DNA of 64,000 nucleotides from Streptomyces sp. CoH27 (GTDB lineage Bacteria; Actinomycetota; Actinomycetes; Streptomycetales; Streptomycetaceae), in assembly GCF_020181035.1 (NCBI RefSeq), contig NZ_JAIQYY010000021.1:121849-185848 (forward strand), read 5' to 3'. The position numbers were made by a program, and so were the translations under genes. The notes beneath the pieces were generated by a model. It did no database searches and had not been told where the DNA came from. It saw only the letters and a list, made by a program, of their open reading frames with translations. Every line of letters starts with the position of its first letter. The first letter of the stretch is position 1. Positions 1-8,201 of the stretch are shown here, piece after piece.

Positions 1-1616
1 TCAAGGAAGTACTGCGGGGCCACGCCCAGCACCAGCGTCACCGCCACGCCCACGCCGATCGCCGCCGTGGTCAGCGGGGACGGTACGGCGACCGTCGGGC
101 CCTCCGGCTTCGGTTCGCTGAAGAACATCAGGACGATCACGCGGATATAGAAGAACGCGGCAATGGCCGAGGAGATCACACCGATGACGACCAGCGGGGC
201 CGCGCCACCGGCCGCCGCCGCCTTGAACACGGCGAACTTCCCGGCGAAGCCGGAGGTCAGCGGGATACCGGCGAAGGCCAGCAGGAAGACGGCGAAGACC
301 GCTGCCACCAGCGGGGAGCGGCGGCCCAGGCCCGCCCACTTCGACAGATGCGTCGCCTCACCGCCCGCGTCGCGCACCAGCGTGACCACCGCGAAGGCGC
401 CGATCGTCACGAAGGAGTAGGCGGCCAGGTAGAAGAGGACCGACGAGACACCGTCCTTCGACGTGGCGATGACACCCGCGAGAATGAACCCGGCGTGCGC
501 GATCGACGAGTACGCCAGCAGTCGCTTGATGTCGGTCTGCGTGATCGCGACGATCGCACCGCCCAGCATGGTGATGATCGCCACTGCCCACATCACCGGC
601 CGCCAGTCCCAGCGCATGCCCGGCAGGACGACGTAGAGCAGGCGCAGCAGCGCGCCGAACGCGGCCACCTTCGTCGCCGCCGCCATGAAGCCGGTCACCG
701 GGGTCGGTGCGCCCTGGTAGACGTCGGGCGTCCACATGTGGAACGGCACCGCGCCCACCTTGAACAGCAGGCCCATCACGATCATGGCCCCGCCAATCAG
801 CAGGAGCGCGTCGTTGCCCATGGTGTTGGCGAGCGCCGGGTCGACGTTGGTGACCGTGCCGTCGACGACCTGCGCGATGCGCCCGTACGACACCGAGCCC
901 GCGTAGCCGTACAGCAGGGCGATGCCGAACAGGGTGAATGCCGAGGCGAACGCGCCGAGCAGGAAGTACTTGACCGCGGCCTCCTGCGACATCAGCCGCT
1001 TGCGGCGGGCCAGCGCGCACAGCAGGTACAGCGGCAGGGAGAAGACCTCCAGGGCCACGAACAGCGTCAGCAGGTCGTTGGCCGAGGGGAACACCAGCAT
1101 GCCCGCGATCGCGAAGAGCAGCAGCGGGAAGACCTCTGTCGTGGTGAAGCCCGCCTTCACCGCCGCTTTCTCGCTGTCGCTGCCGGGCACCGACGCGGCC
1201 TGCGCCGCGAAGGAGTCGACGCGGTTGCCGTGCGCGGCCGGGTCCAGGCGCCGCTCGGCGAAGGTGAACAGGGCGACCAGGCCGGCCAGCAGGATCGTGC
1301 CCTGCAGGAACAGGGCCGGGCCGTCGACCGCGATCGCGCCCATCGCCGCGATGTGCGCCTTGGTGGTGCCGTAGCCGTCGGCCGCGAGCGCGACCACCGC
1401 GGCGAACGCGGCGCACAGGGCCACGATAGACACGAACACCTGCGCGTAGTAGCGGGACTTGCGCGGGACGAACGCCTCGACCAGCACGCCGACCAGCGCG
1501 GCACCGACGACGATCAGCGTCGGCGACAATTGTCCGTATTCGATCTTCGGTGCCGGGATCTTCGAGATCGGGTCGGCCGCGGTTGTCCACAGGCTGTGGA
1601 CGGCTGCTGTGCTCAC
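1..1616 (-). CDS. nuoN: NADH-quinone oxidoreductase subunit N (3' end cut by window edge)
   Basis: NuoN is one of the three antiporter-like, proton-pumping membrane subunits of respiratory complex I. The reading frame starts with GTG at 1616 (V-S-T-A-A-V-H-S-L-W) and stays open to the left edge, giving at least 538 residues of hydrophobic helices. Family landmarks such as AVKYFLLGAFASA, FKVGAVPFHMWTPDVYQG and LLAYSSIAHAGF are visible. The GTG overlaps the nuoM stop as GTGA, which indicates translational coupling. Streptomyces NuoN is about 550 residues, so roughly the last dozen residues and the stop lie outside. It is the last gene of the 14-gene nuo operon. Confidence 0.95.
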   Translation of the reverse strand, partial: MSTAAVHSLWTTAADPISKIPAPKIEYGQLSPTLIVVGAALVGVLVEAFVPRKSRYYAQVFVSIVALCAAFAAVVALAADGYGTTKAHIAAMGAIAVDGPALFLQGTILLAGLVALFTFAERRLDPAAHGNRVDSFAAQAASVPGSDSEKAAVKAGFTTTEVFPLLLFAIAGMLVFPSANDLLTLFVALEVFSLPLYLLCALARRKRLMSQEAAVKYFLLGAFASAFTLFGIALLYGYAGSVSYGRIAQVVDGTVTNVDPALANTMGNDALLLIGGAMIVMGLLFKVGAVPFHMWTPDVYQGAPTPVTGFMAAATKVAAFGALLRLLYVVLPGMRWDWRPVMWAVAIITMLGGAIVAITQTDIKRLLAYSSIAHAGFILAGVIATSKDGVSSVLFYLAAYSFVTIGAFAVVTLVRDAGGEATHLSKWAGLGRRSPLVAAVFAVFLLAFAGIPLTSGFAGKFAVFKAAAAGGAAPLVVIGVISSAIAAFFYIRVIVLMFFSEPKPEGPTVAVPSPLTTAAIGVGVAVTLVLGVAPQYFL

Positions 1617-3184
1617 TTGGCCGCCTCCACCGAGGGCTTGGGGTCGGACTTGTGTACGTCGGACATGGTCTGCTTGACCGCCGGGTTGACGATGTCCGTG
1701 ACGGGCTTCGGGTAGACACCCAGGAAGATCAGCAGCACGATCAGCGGGGCGACCACCACCAGCTCGCGCGCGCGGAGGTCCGGCATCGCCGAGACCTCGG
1801 GCTTCACCGGGCCCGTCATCGTCCGCTGGTACAGCACGAGGGTGTAGAGCGCGGCGAGGACGATGCCGAAGGTGGCGATGATGCCGATCGCCGGGTAACG
1901 CGTGAACGTGCCGACCAGGACCAGGAACTCACTCACGAACGGCGCGAGGCCCGGCAGGGAGAGGGTGGCCAGGCCGCCGATCAGGAAGGTGCCGGCGAGC
2001 ACCGGGGCGACCTTCTGCACACCGCCGTAGTCGGCGATGAGCCGCGAGCCGCGCCGGGAGATCAGGAAGCCGGCGACCAGCATCAGCGCGGCCGTGGAGA
2101 TGCCGTGGTTGACCATGTAGAGCGTGGCGCCGGACTGGCCCTGGCTGGTCATCGCGAAGATACCCATGATGATGAAGCCGAAGTGCGAGATCGACGCGTA
2201 CGCCACCAGGCGCTTGATGTCCCGCTGGCCGACGGCGAGCAGTGCGCCGTAGACGATGCTGATGAGCGCCAGGACGAGGATCACCGGTGTCGCCCACTTG
2301 CTGGCCTCCGGGAAGAGCTGGAGGCAGAAGCGGAGCATCGCGAAGGTGCCCACCTTGTCGACGACCGCGGTGATCAGGACGGCGACCGGGGCGGTGGCCT
2401 CCTGCATGGCGTTGGGCAGCCAGGTGTGCAGCGGCCACAGCGGCGCCTTCACCGCGAAGGCGAAGAAGAAGCCGAGGAAGAGCCAGCGTTCGGTGCTCGT
2501 CGCCATGTGCAGCGAGCCGTTGGCGCGCGCGTGCGCGATCTCCGCGAGGCTGAAGTTCCCGGCGACCACATAGAGGCCGATCACCGCGGCCAGCATGATC
2601 AGACCGCCGACCAGGTTGTAGAGCAGGAACTTCACGGCCGCGTACGACCGTTGCGTCGAGGCGGCTTCCTCGCCCTGTGCGTGGGCCCGGTCCCCAAAGC
2701 CGCCGATGAGGAAGTACATCGGGATGAGCATGGCTTCGAAGAAGATGTAGAAGAGGAAGACGTCGGTGGCCTCGAAGGAGATGATCACCATCGCCTCGAC
2801 GGCCAGGATCAGCGCGAAGAAGCCCTGAGTGGGCCGCCACCGCTTGCTTCCGGTCTCCAGCGGGTCGGCGTCGTGCCAGCCCGCGAGGGCGATGAACGGG
2901 ATCAGCACTGCGGTCAGCGCGATCAGCGCCACCGCGATGCCGTCCACGCCCAGCTCGTACCGCACCCCGAAGTCCTTGATCCAGGCGTGGGATTCGGTGA
3001 GCTGGTAGCGGGCGCCGCCCGGGTCGAAGCGGACCAGGACGGTGATCGCCAGGGCGAGTGTGGCGAGCGAGACGACCAGCGCCAGCCACTTGGCGGCGGT
3101 GCGTCGCGCGGCCGGTACGGCGGCCGTGGCGACGGCCCCCACGGCCGGGAGCGCCGCCGTCGCTGTCAGCAGAGGAAAGGACAT
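1613..3184 (-). CDS. nuoM: NADH-quinone oxidoreductase subunit M
   Basis: NuoM is the second antiporter-like proton-channel subunit of complex I, 523 residues. The ATG at 3184 (M-S-F-P-L-L-T-A) lies 5 bases after the nuoL stop. The frame stays open upstream through nuoL, but that translation is out-of-frame shadow. Landmarks include EAMLIPMYFLIGGFG, KAPLWPLHTWLPNAMQEA (the conserved broken-helix lysine region) and RLVAYASISHFGF. The stop overlaps the nuoN start by four bases. Confidence 0.97.
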   Translation of the reverse strand: MSFPLLTATAALPAVGAVATAAVPAARRTAAKWLALVVSLATLALAITVLVRFDPGGARYQLTESHAWIKDFGVRYELGVDGIAVALIALTAVLIPFIALAGWHDADPLETGSKRWRPTQGFFALILAVEAMVIISFEATDVFLFYIFFEAMLIPMYFLIGGFGDRAHAQGEEAASTQRSYAAVKFLLYNLVGGLIMLAAVIGLYVVAGNFSLAEIAHARANGSLHMATSTERWLFLGFFFAFAVKAPLWPLHTWLPNAMQEATAPVAVLITAVVDKVGTFAMLRFCLQLFPEASKWATPVILVLALISIVYGALLAVGQRDIKRLVAYASISHFGFIIMGIFAMTSQGQSGATLYMVNHGISTAALMLVAGFLISRRGSRLIADYGGVQKVAPVLAGTFLIGGLATLSLPGLAPFVSEFLVLVGTFTRYPAIGIIATFGIVLAALYTLVLYQRTMTGPVKPEVSAMPDLRARELVVVAPLIVLLIFLGVYPKPVTDIVNPAVKQTMSDVHKSDPKPSVEAAK

Positions 3185-3189
3185 CGGTA

Positions 3190-5085
3190 TCAGACCGCCC
3201 TCATCAGCAGGGTCGCGGCGACCAGGAGTGCCGCACCGCCGAACATCGAGACCGCGTAGGAGCGGGCGAAGCCGTTCTGGAGCCGGCGCAGCCGCCCGGA
3301 CAGGCCGCCGAAGCCGGCCGCCGTGCCGTTGACGACGCCGTCGACCAGGGTGTGGTCGACGTACACCAGGGAGCGCGTCAGGTGCTCGCCGCCACGGACC
3401 AGGACCACATGGTTGAAGTCGTCCTGGAGCAGGTCGCGGCGGGCCGCGCGGGTGAGCAGCGAGCCGCGCGGGGCGACGGCCGGGACGGGCCTGCGGCCGT
3501 ACTGCGCCCAGGCGATGCCGACGCCGATGACCAGGCAGACCATGGTCGCCCCGGTGACCGTCCAGGCGCTCACCGGGGAGTGTCCTTCGCTGTGCCCGGT
3601 GACCGGCTCCAGCCAGTGCAGGAAGCGGTCGCCGATGCTGAAGAAGGCGCCGCCGAAGACCGAGCCGACCGCCAGCACGATCATCGGGATCGTCATGACC
3701 TTCGGGGACTCGTGCGGGTGCGGCTCGTTGCCGTTCTCGTCCGGCTGCCACCGCTTCTCGCCGAAGAACGTCATCAGCATCACGCGCGTCATGTAGAAGG
3801 CGGTGATGGCCGCGCCCAGCAGGGCCGCGCCGCCGAGGATCCAGCCCTCGGTGCCGCCCTTGGCGAAGGCCGCCTCGATGATCTTGTCCTTGGAGAAGAA
3901 GCCGGACAGGCCGGGGAAGCCGATGATGGCGAGGTAGCCGAGGCCGAAGGTGACGAAGGTGATCGGCATGTACGAGCGCAGGCCGCCGTACTTGCGCATG
4001 TCGACCTCGTCGTTCATGCCGTGCATGACGGAACCGGCGCCGAGGAACAGTCCGGCCTTGAAGAAGCCGTGCGTCACCAGGTGCATGATCGCGAAGACGT
4101 AGCCGATGGGGCCGAGGCCCGCGGCCAGCACCATGTAGCCGATCTGCGACATGGTCGAGCCGGCCAGCGCCTTCTTGATGTCGTCCTTGGCGCAACCGAC
4201 GATCGCACCGAACAGGAGCGTGACCGCGCCGACGACGGTGACCGCCAGCTGCGCGTCGGGCGCCGCGTTGAAGACGGCTCCGGAGCGGACGATCAGGTAC
4301 ACGCCCGCGGTCACCATCGTCGCCGCGTGGATCAGGGCCGAGACCGGGGTCGGGCCCTCCATGGCGTCCCCGAGCCAGGACTGCAGCGGCACCTGGGCCG
4401 ACTTGCCGCAGGCAGCGAGCAGGAGCAGCAGGCCGATCGCGGTGAGCCTGCCCTGGGAGGCCTCGGTCGCGTGGCCGAGGACCGGACCGAAGGCGAAGGT
4501 GCCGTACGTCGTGAACATCACCATGATGGCGATCGACATCCCCATGTCGCCGACACGGTTGACCAGGAAGGCCTTCTTCGCGGCCGTCGCGGCACTGGGC
4601 TTGTGCTGCCAGAAGCCGATCAGCAGGTACGAGGCGAGACCGACGCCCTCCCAGCCGACGTACAGCAGCAGGTAGTTGTCGGCGAGGACGAGCAGCAGCA
4701 TCGCCGCGAGGAACAGGTTCAGATAGCCGAAGAAGCGGCGACGGCGCTCGTCGTGCTCCATGTACCCGACCGAGTACAGGTGGATCAGCGAGCCGACGCC
4801 CGTGATGAGCAGGACGAACGTCATCGACAGCTGGTCGAGGCGGAAGGTGACGTCCGCCTGGAAGCCGGCCACCGGGACCCAGCTGAACAGGTGCTTGATC
4901 AGGGTGCGGTGTTCGGCGTTCTTGCCGAGCAGGTCGGCGAAGAGGATCAGGCCGAACACGAAGGAGACGGCCGACAGGAGCGTGCCGACCCAGTGGCCGA
5001 CGCGGTCCAGGCGCCGGCCGCCGGTCAGCAGGACGGCCGCTCCGAGCAGGGGCGCCGCGATGAGCAGCGCGATCAGGTTCTCCAC
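3190..5085 (-). CDS. nuoL: NADH-quinone oxidoreductase subunit L
   Basis: NuoL is the distal antiporter-like subunit of complex I, 631 residues with a GTG start at 5085. Visible landmarks are FSWVPVAGFQADVTFRLDQLS near the N terminus, GWEGVGLASYLLIGFW, PVSALIHAATMVTAGVYL and FKAGLFLGAGSVMHGM. Length fits the family, including the C-terminal part that forms the long lateral helix. It starts 15 bases after the nuoK stop and ends 5 bases before nuoM. Confidence 0.97.
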   Translation of the reverse strand: MENLIALLIAAPLLGAAVLLTGGRRLDRVGHWVGTLLSAVSFVFGLILFADLLGKNAEHRTLIKHLFSWVPVAGFQADVTFRLDQLSMTFVLLITGVGSLIHLYSVGYMEHDERRRRFFGYLNLFLAAMLLLVLADNYLLLYVGWEGVGLASYLLIGFWQHKPSAATAAKKAFLVNRVGDMGMSIAIMVMFTTYGTFAFGPVLGHATEASQGRLTAIGLLLLLAACGKSAQVPLQSWLGDAMEGPTPVSALIHAATMVTAGVYLIVRSGAVFNAAPDAQLAVTVVGAVTLLFGAIVGCAKDDIKKALAGSTMSQIGYMVLAAGLGPIGYVFAIMHLVTHGFFKAGLFLGAGSVMHGMNDEVDMRKYGGLRSYMPITFVTFGLGYLAIIGFPGLSGFFSKDKIIEAAFAKGGTEGWILGGAALLGAAITAFYMTRVMLMTFFGEKRWQPDENGNEPHPHESPKVMTIPMIVLAVGSVFGGAFFSIGDRFLHWLEPVTGHSEGHSPVSAWTVTGATMVCLVIGVGIAWAQYGRRPVPAVAPRGSLLTRAARRDLLQDDFNHVVLVRGGEHLTRSLVYVDHTLVDGVVNGTAAGFGGLSGRLRRLQNGFARSYAVSMFGGAALLVAATLLMRAV

Positions 5086-5100
5086 GATTCTTCCGACCCC

Positions 5101-5400
5101 TTACAGCTTCATCAGGCTGGCGTCGTCGACCGAGGCCGAGTGGCGGGTACGGAACAGCGACACGATGATCGCGAGGCCCACCACGACCTCCGCGGCGGCG
5201 ACGACCATCGTGAAGAAGGCGATGATCTGGCCGTCGAGGTTGCCGTGCATCCGGGAGAAGGTGACGAACGCGAGGTTGCAGGCGTTGAGCATCAGCTCGA
5301 TGCACATGAAGACCACGATGGCGTTGCGCCGGATCAGAACGCCGGTCGCACCGATCGTGAACAACAGGGCCGAGAGATAGAGGTAGTTGACCGGGTTCAC
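5101..5400 (-). CDS. nuoK: NADH-quinone oxidoreductase subunit K
   Basis: This is the small three-helix membrane subunit of complex I, 99 residues. It contains the conserved IVVFMCIELMLNACNLAFV stretch whose membrane glutamate is part of the proton path, and a second acidic helix (AAAEVVVGLAI). The GTG start at 5400 overlaps the nuoJ stop (GTGA). Length is typical of the family (about 100). Confidence 0.96.
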   Translation of the reverse strand: MNPVNYLYLSALLFTIGATGVLIRRNAIVVFMCIELMLNACNLAFVTFSRMHGNLDGQIIAFFTMVVAAAEVVVGLAIIVSLFRTRHSASVDDASLMKL

Positions 5401-6239
5401 TTCGACGCCTCCTCGGACCGCTTGAACGTCGCCGGTTCGATCGCCGTGCGCTCCAGGCGCTCCTCCGCGCGCTGCTCCAGCGCCCGCAGGTCGCTGAGTG
5501 CCTCCGCCGAGACGTCACGGATCTGGCCGCGCTCGCGCAGCGTCTTGTTGACGGTCAGCTCGGACGGCGTGCCGTCGGGCAGCAGACCGGCGATGTCCAC
5601 GGCGTTGTGCCGGGCGTAGACACCGGGGGCGGGCAGCGGCGGGACGTGCTTGCCCTCGCGGACGCGCTGTTCGGACAGCTCACGCTGGGTCTTGGCGCGC
5701 TCGGTGCGCTCCCGATGCGTGAGCACCATGGCGCCGACGGCGGCCGTGATCAGCAGGGCGCCGGTGATTTCGAAGGCGAAGACGTACTTGGTGAAGATGA
5801 GGGAGGCGAGGCCCTCCACATTGCCGTGCGCGTTCGCCTGGCCGGTGCCGTCGAACTCCTTCAGGGAGGCGTTGCCGATGCCGGCGAACAGCAGGACGCC
5901 GAAGCCGACCCCGCAGAGAAGGGCCAGCCAGCGCTGGCCCTTGATGGTCTCCCGCAGCGAGTCCGCGGCCGTCACGCCGACGAGCATCACCACGAACAGG
6001 AACAGCATCATGATCGCGCCCGTGTAGACGACGATCTGCACGATGCCCAGGAAGTAGGCGCCGTTGGCGAGGTAGAACACCGCCAGGACGATCATGGTCC
6101 CGGCGAGGCAGAGCGCGCTGTGCACGGCCTTCTTCATGAAGACGGTACCCAGGGCGCCGATCACCGCGACCGTGCCGAGCACCCAGAACTGGAAGGCCTC
6201 ACCGGTGGAGGTGGTGTAGGCGGCGAGCTGCGGGCTCAT
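5397..6239 (-). CDS. nuoJ: NADH-quinone oxidoreductase subunit J
   Basis: NuoJ is a five-helix membrane subunit of complex I next to NuoK. The product has 280 residues from an ATG at 6239 (M-S-P-Q-L-A-A-Y) that overlaps the nuoI stop (ATGA). The transmembrane part covers roughly residues 15-175 and contains YFLGIVQIVVYTGAIMMLFLFV. A charged cytoplasmic tail of about 100 residues follows, including RERTERAKTQRELSEQRVREG. Such long tails are usual in Streptomyces but absent from E. coli NuoJ. An in-frame opening further upstream is discarded because it runs through nuoI. Confidence 0.95.
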   Translation of the reverse strand: MSPQLAAYTTSTGEAFQFWVLGTVAVIGALGTVFMKKAVHSALCLAGTMIVLAVFYLANGAYFLGIVQIVVYTGAIMMLFLFVVMLVGVTAADSLRETIKGQRWLALLCGVGFGVLLFAGIGNASLKEFDGTGQANAHGNVEGLASLIFTKYVFAFEITGALLITAAVGAMVLTHRERTERAKTQRELSEQRVREGKHVPPLPAPGVYARHNAVDIAGLLPDGTPSELTVNKTLRERGQIRDVSAEALSDLRALEQRAEERLERTAIEPATFKRSEEASK

Positions 6240-6844
6240 GCGTCCACCTCCTGCTCCTGGTCCTCGGCGGTCTCGCCCTCGGAGACGGCGACCTGCCGTA
6301 CCGTGCCGGGCGCGGCCTGGGTCACCAGGCCCCGGTAGTAGTCCTGTTCGTCCGTCCCCGGGAAGATCGCGTGGGGCGTGTCGACCATGCCCTCTTCGAG
6401 GCCGGCGAGGAGCTGTTCCTTGGTGTAGATGAGGTTGGCGCGGCTGGAGTCGGCCAGTTCGAACTCGTTGGTCATCGTCAGCGCGCGCGTGGGGCACGCC
6501 TCGATGCACAGGCCGCACAGGATGCAGCGGGCATAGTTGATCTGGTAGACGCGGCCGTAGCGCTCGCCCGGCGAGTAGCGCTCCTCGTCGGTGTTGTCGG
6601 CGCCCTCCACGTAGATGGCGTCGGCGGGGCAGGCCCAGGCGCACAGCTCGCAGCCGACGCACTTCTCCAGGCCGTCCGGATGGCGGTTGAGCTGGTGCCG
6701 TCCGTGGAACCGCGGGGCCGTGGTCTTCTTCTGCTCCGGGTACTGCTCGGTCAGCCGCTTCTTGAACATGGCCTTGAAGGTCACGCCGAAGCCGGCCACG
6801 GGGTTCTGGAAACCGGGCTTGGTCTCCTTGGGCTCCTCAGCCAT
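6236..6844 (-). CDS. nuoI: NADH-quinone oxidoreductase subunit I (two 4Fe-4S clusters)
   Basis: NuoI is the peripheral-arm subunit that carries clusters N6a and N6b towards the quinone site. The 202-residue product has two classic ferredoxin motifs, CVGCELCAWACP and CILCGLCIEACP. The start chosen is ATG 6844 (M-A-E-E-P-K-E-T), which overlaps the nuoH stop by 8 bases. An upstream in-frame ATG at 6904 lies inside nuoH and would add a nonconserved stretch. Confidence 0.96.
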   Translation of the reverse strand: MAEEPKETKPGFQNPVAGFGVTFKAMFKKRLTEQYPEQKKTTAPRFHGRHQLNRHPDGLEKCVGCELCAWACPADAIYVEGADNTDEERYSPGERYGRVYQINYARCILCGLCIEACPTRALTMTNEFELADSSRANLIYTKEQLLAGLEEGMVDTPHAIFPGTDEQDYYRGLVTQAAPGTVRQVAVSEGETAEDQEQEVDA

Positions 6845-8201
6845 CGGACGCCTCCTTTCCATCCGAAGTTCCGTCACTGACAGTGTCCGACCCACCACTG
6901 ACAATCAGCTCGCGCTCACGGCGGGGGCGGCGCCTCGGCACCGGCGGCAGCTCCTGTCCGGGCAGCGGCGGGACCGGGAATCCGCCCGCCATCGGGTCGA
7001 ATCCGGCTTCCTGCACGCCGGGCTCCTCGGTCGTCTTCGCCTTCTCGCGGAACATGTCGGCGACGAAGGAGAGCAGCAGCAGGGCGAGGACACCGCCACC
7101 GACGTAGAGGGCGATGTCGGCGAAGTCGTAGTGCTCGTTGCGCAGGGCCCGTACGGTCGCCACCAGCATCAGCCAGGTCACCGAGACCGGGATGAGGACC
7201 TTCCAGCCGAGCTTCATCAGCTGGTCGTAGCGCACGCGCGGGAGAGTGCCGCGCAGCCAGATGAAGAAGAACAGCAGCAGCTGGACCTTGATCACGAACC
7301 AGAGCAGCGGCCACCAGCCGTGGTTGGCGCCCTCCCAGAAGGCACTGATCGGCCAGGGAGCGCGCCAGCCGCCGAGGAAGAGGGTGGTGGATACGGCCGA
7401 GACCGTCACCATGTTGACGTACTCGGCGAGCATGAACATCGCGAACTTGATGGACGAGTACTCGGTGTTGAAGCCGCCGACCAGGTCGCCCTCGGACTCC
7501 GGCATGTCGAAGGGGGCGCGGTTGGTCTCGCCGACCATCGTGACGATGTAGAGGATGAAGGAGACCGGCAGCAGCAGGATGTACCAGCGGTCGTGCTGCT
7601 GCTGCACGATCGTGGACGTCGACATCGACCCCGAGTAGAGGAACACGGAGGCGAACGCGGCGCCCATGGCGATCTCGTAGGAGATCATCTGCGCGCAGGA
7701 GCGCAGGCCGCCGAGGAGCGGGTAGGTGGATCCGGAGCTCCAGCCCGCGAGGACGATGCCGTAGATGCCCACCGAGGCGACCGCGAGGATGTAGAGCATC
7801 GCGATCGGCAGGTCGGTGAGCTGCATCGTGGTGCGGTGGCCGAAGATCGAGATCTCGTTGCCGGCCGGGCCGAAGGGGATCACCGCGATCGCCATGAAGG
7901 CCGGGATGGCCGCGACGATCGGCGCGAGGATGTAGACCACCTTGTCCGCGCGCTTGACGATGACGTCTTCTTTGAGCATCAGTTTCACGCCGTCGGCGAG
8001 CGACTGGAGCATGCCCCAGGGGCCGTGCCGGTTGGGGCCGATGCGCAGCTGCATCCAGGCGACGACCTTGCGCTCCCAGACGATGGAGAACAGCACGGTC
8101 ACCATCAGGAAGGCGAAGCAGAAGACGGCCTTGATGACGACCAGCCACCAGGGGTCGCGGCCGAACATCGAGAGGTCTTCAGCGGCAAGGTACGGGCTCA
8201 T
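6837..8201 (-). CDS. nuoH: NADH-quinone oxidoreductase subunit H
   Basis: NuoH forms much of the quinone-binding chamber at the base of the peripheral arm. The product has 454 residues and starts at ATG 8201, overlapping the nuoG stop as ATGA. Landmarks include ERKVVAWMQLRIGPNRHGPWG, ETNRAPFDMPESEGDLVGGF and RGTLPRVRYDQLMKLGWK. The last 80 residues or so form a Pro/Arg-rich tail (LPGQELPPVPRRRPRRE) with no counterpart in short homologues; such tails are common in Streptomyces. Confidence 0.96.
   Translation of the reverse strand: MSPYLAAEDLSMFGRDPWWLVVIKAVFCFAFLMVTVLFSIVWERKVVAWMQLRIGPNRHGPWGMLQSLADGVKLMLKEDVIVKRADKVVYILAPIVAAIPAFMAIAVIPFGPAGNEISIFGHRTTMQLTDLPIAMLYILAVASVGIYGIVLAGWSSGSTYPLLGGLRSCAQMISYEIAMGAAFASVFLYSGSMSTSTIVQQQHDRWYILLLPVSFILYIVTMVGETNRAPFDMPESEGDLVGGFNTEYSSIKFAMFMLAEYVNMVTVSAVSTTLFLGGWRAPWPISAFWEGANHGWWPLLWFVIKVQLLLFFFIWLRGTLPRVRYDQLMKLGWKVLIPVSVTWLMLVATVRALRNEHYDFADIALYVGGGVLALLLLSFVADMFREKAKTTEEPGVQEAGFDPMAGGFPVPPLPGQELPPVPRRRPRRERELIVSGGSDTVSDGTSDGKEASDG

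Noticed and set aside
1613..5518. A very long open frame covering nuoM and continuing through nuoL
   Set aside because: Only the nuoM part (to 3184) matches a family. Beyond that it is the out-of-frame shadow of nuoL, typical of high-GC DNA.
3058..5619. Long open frames on the plus strand opposite nuoL, nuoK and nuoJ
   Set aside because: They are rich in Arg, Asp, Glu and His in the pattern produced by antisense reading of GC-rich codons, and show no domain. The minus-strand genes are certain.
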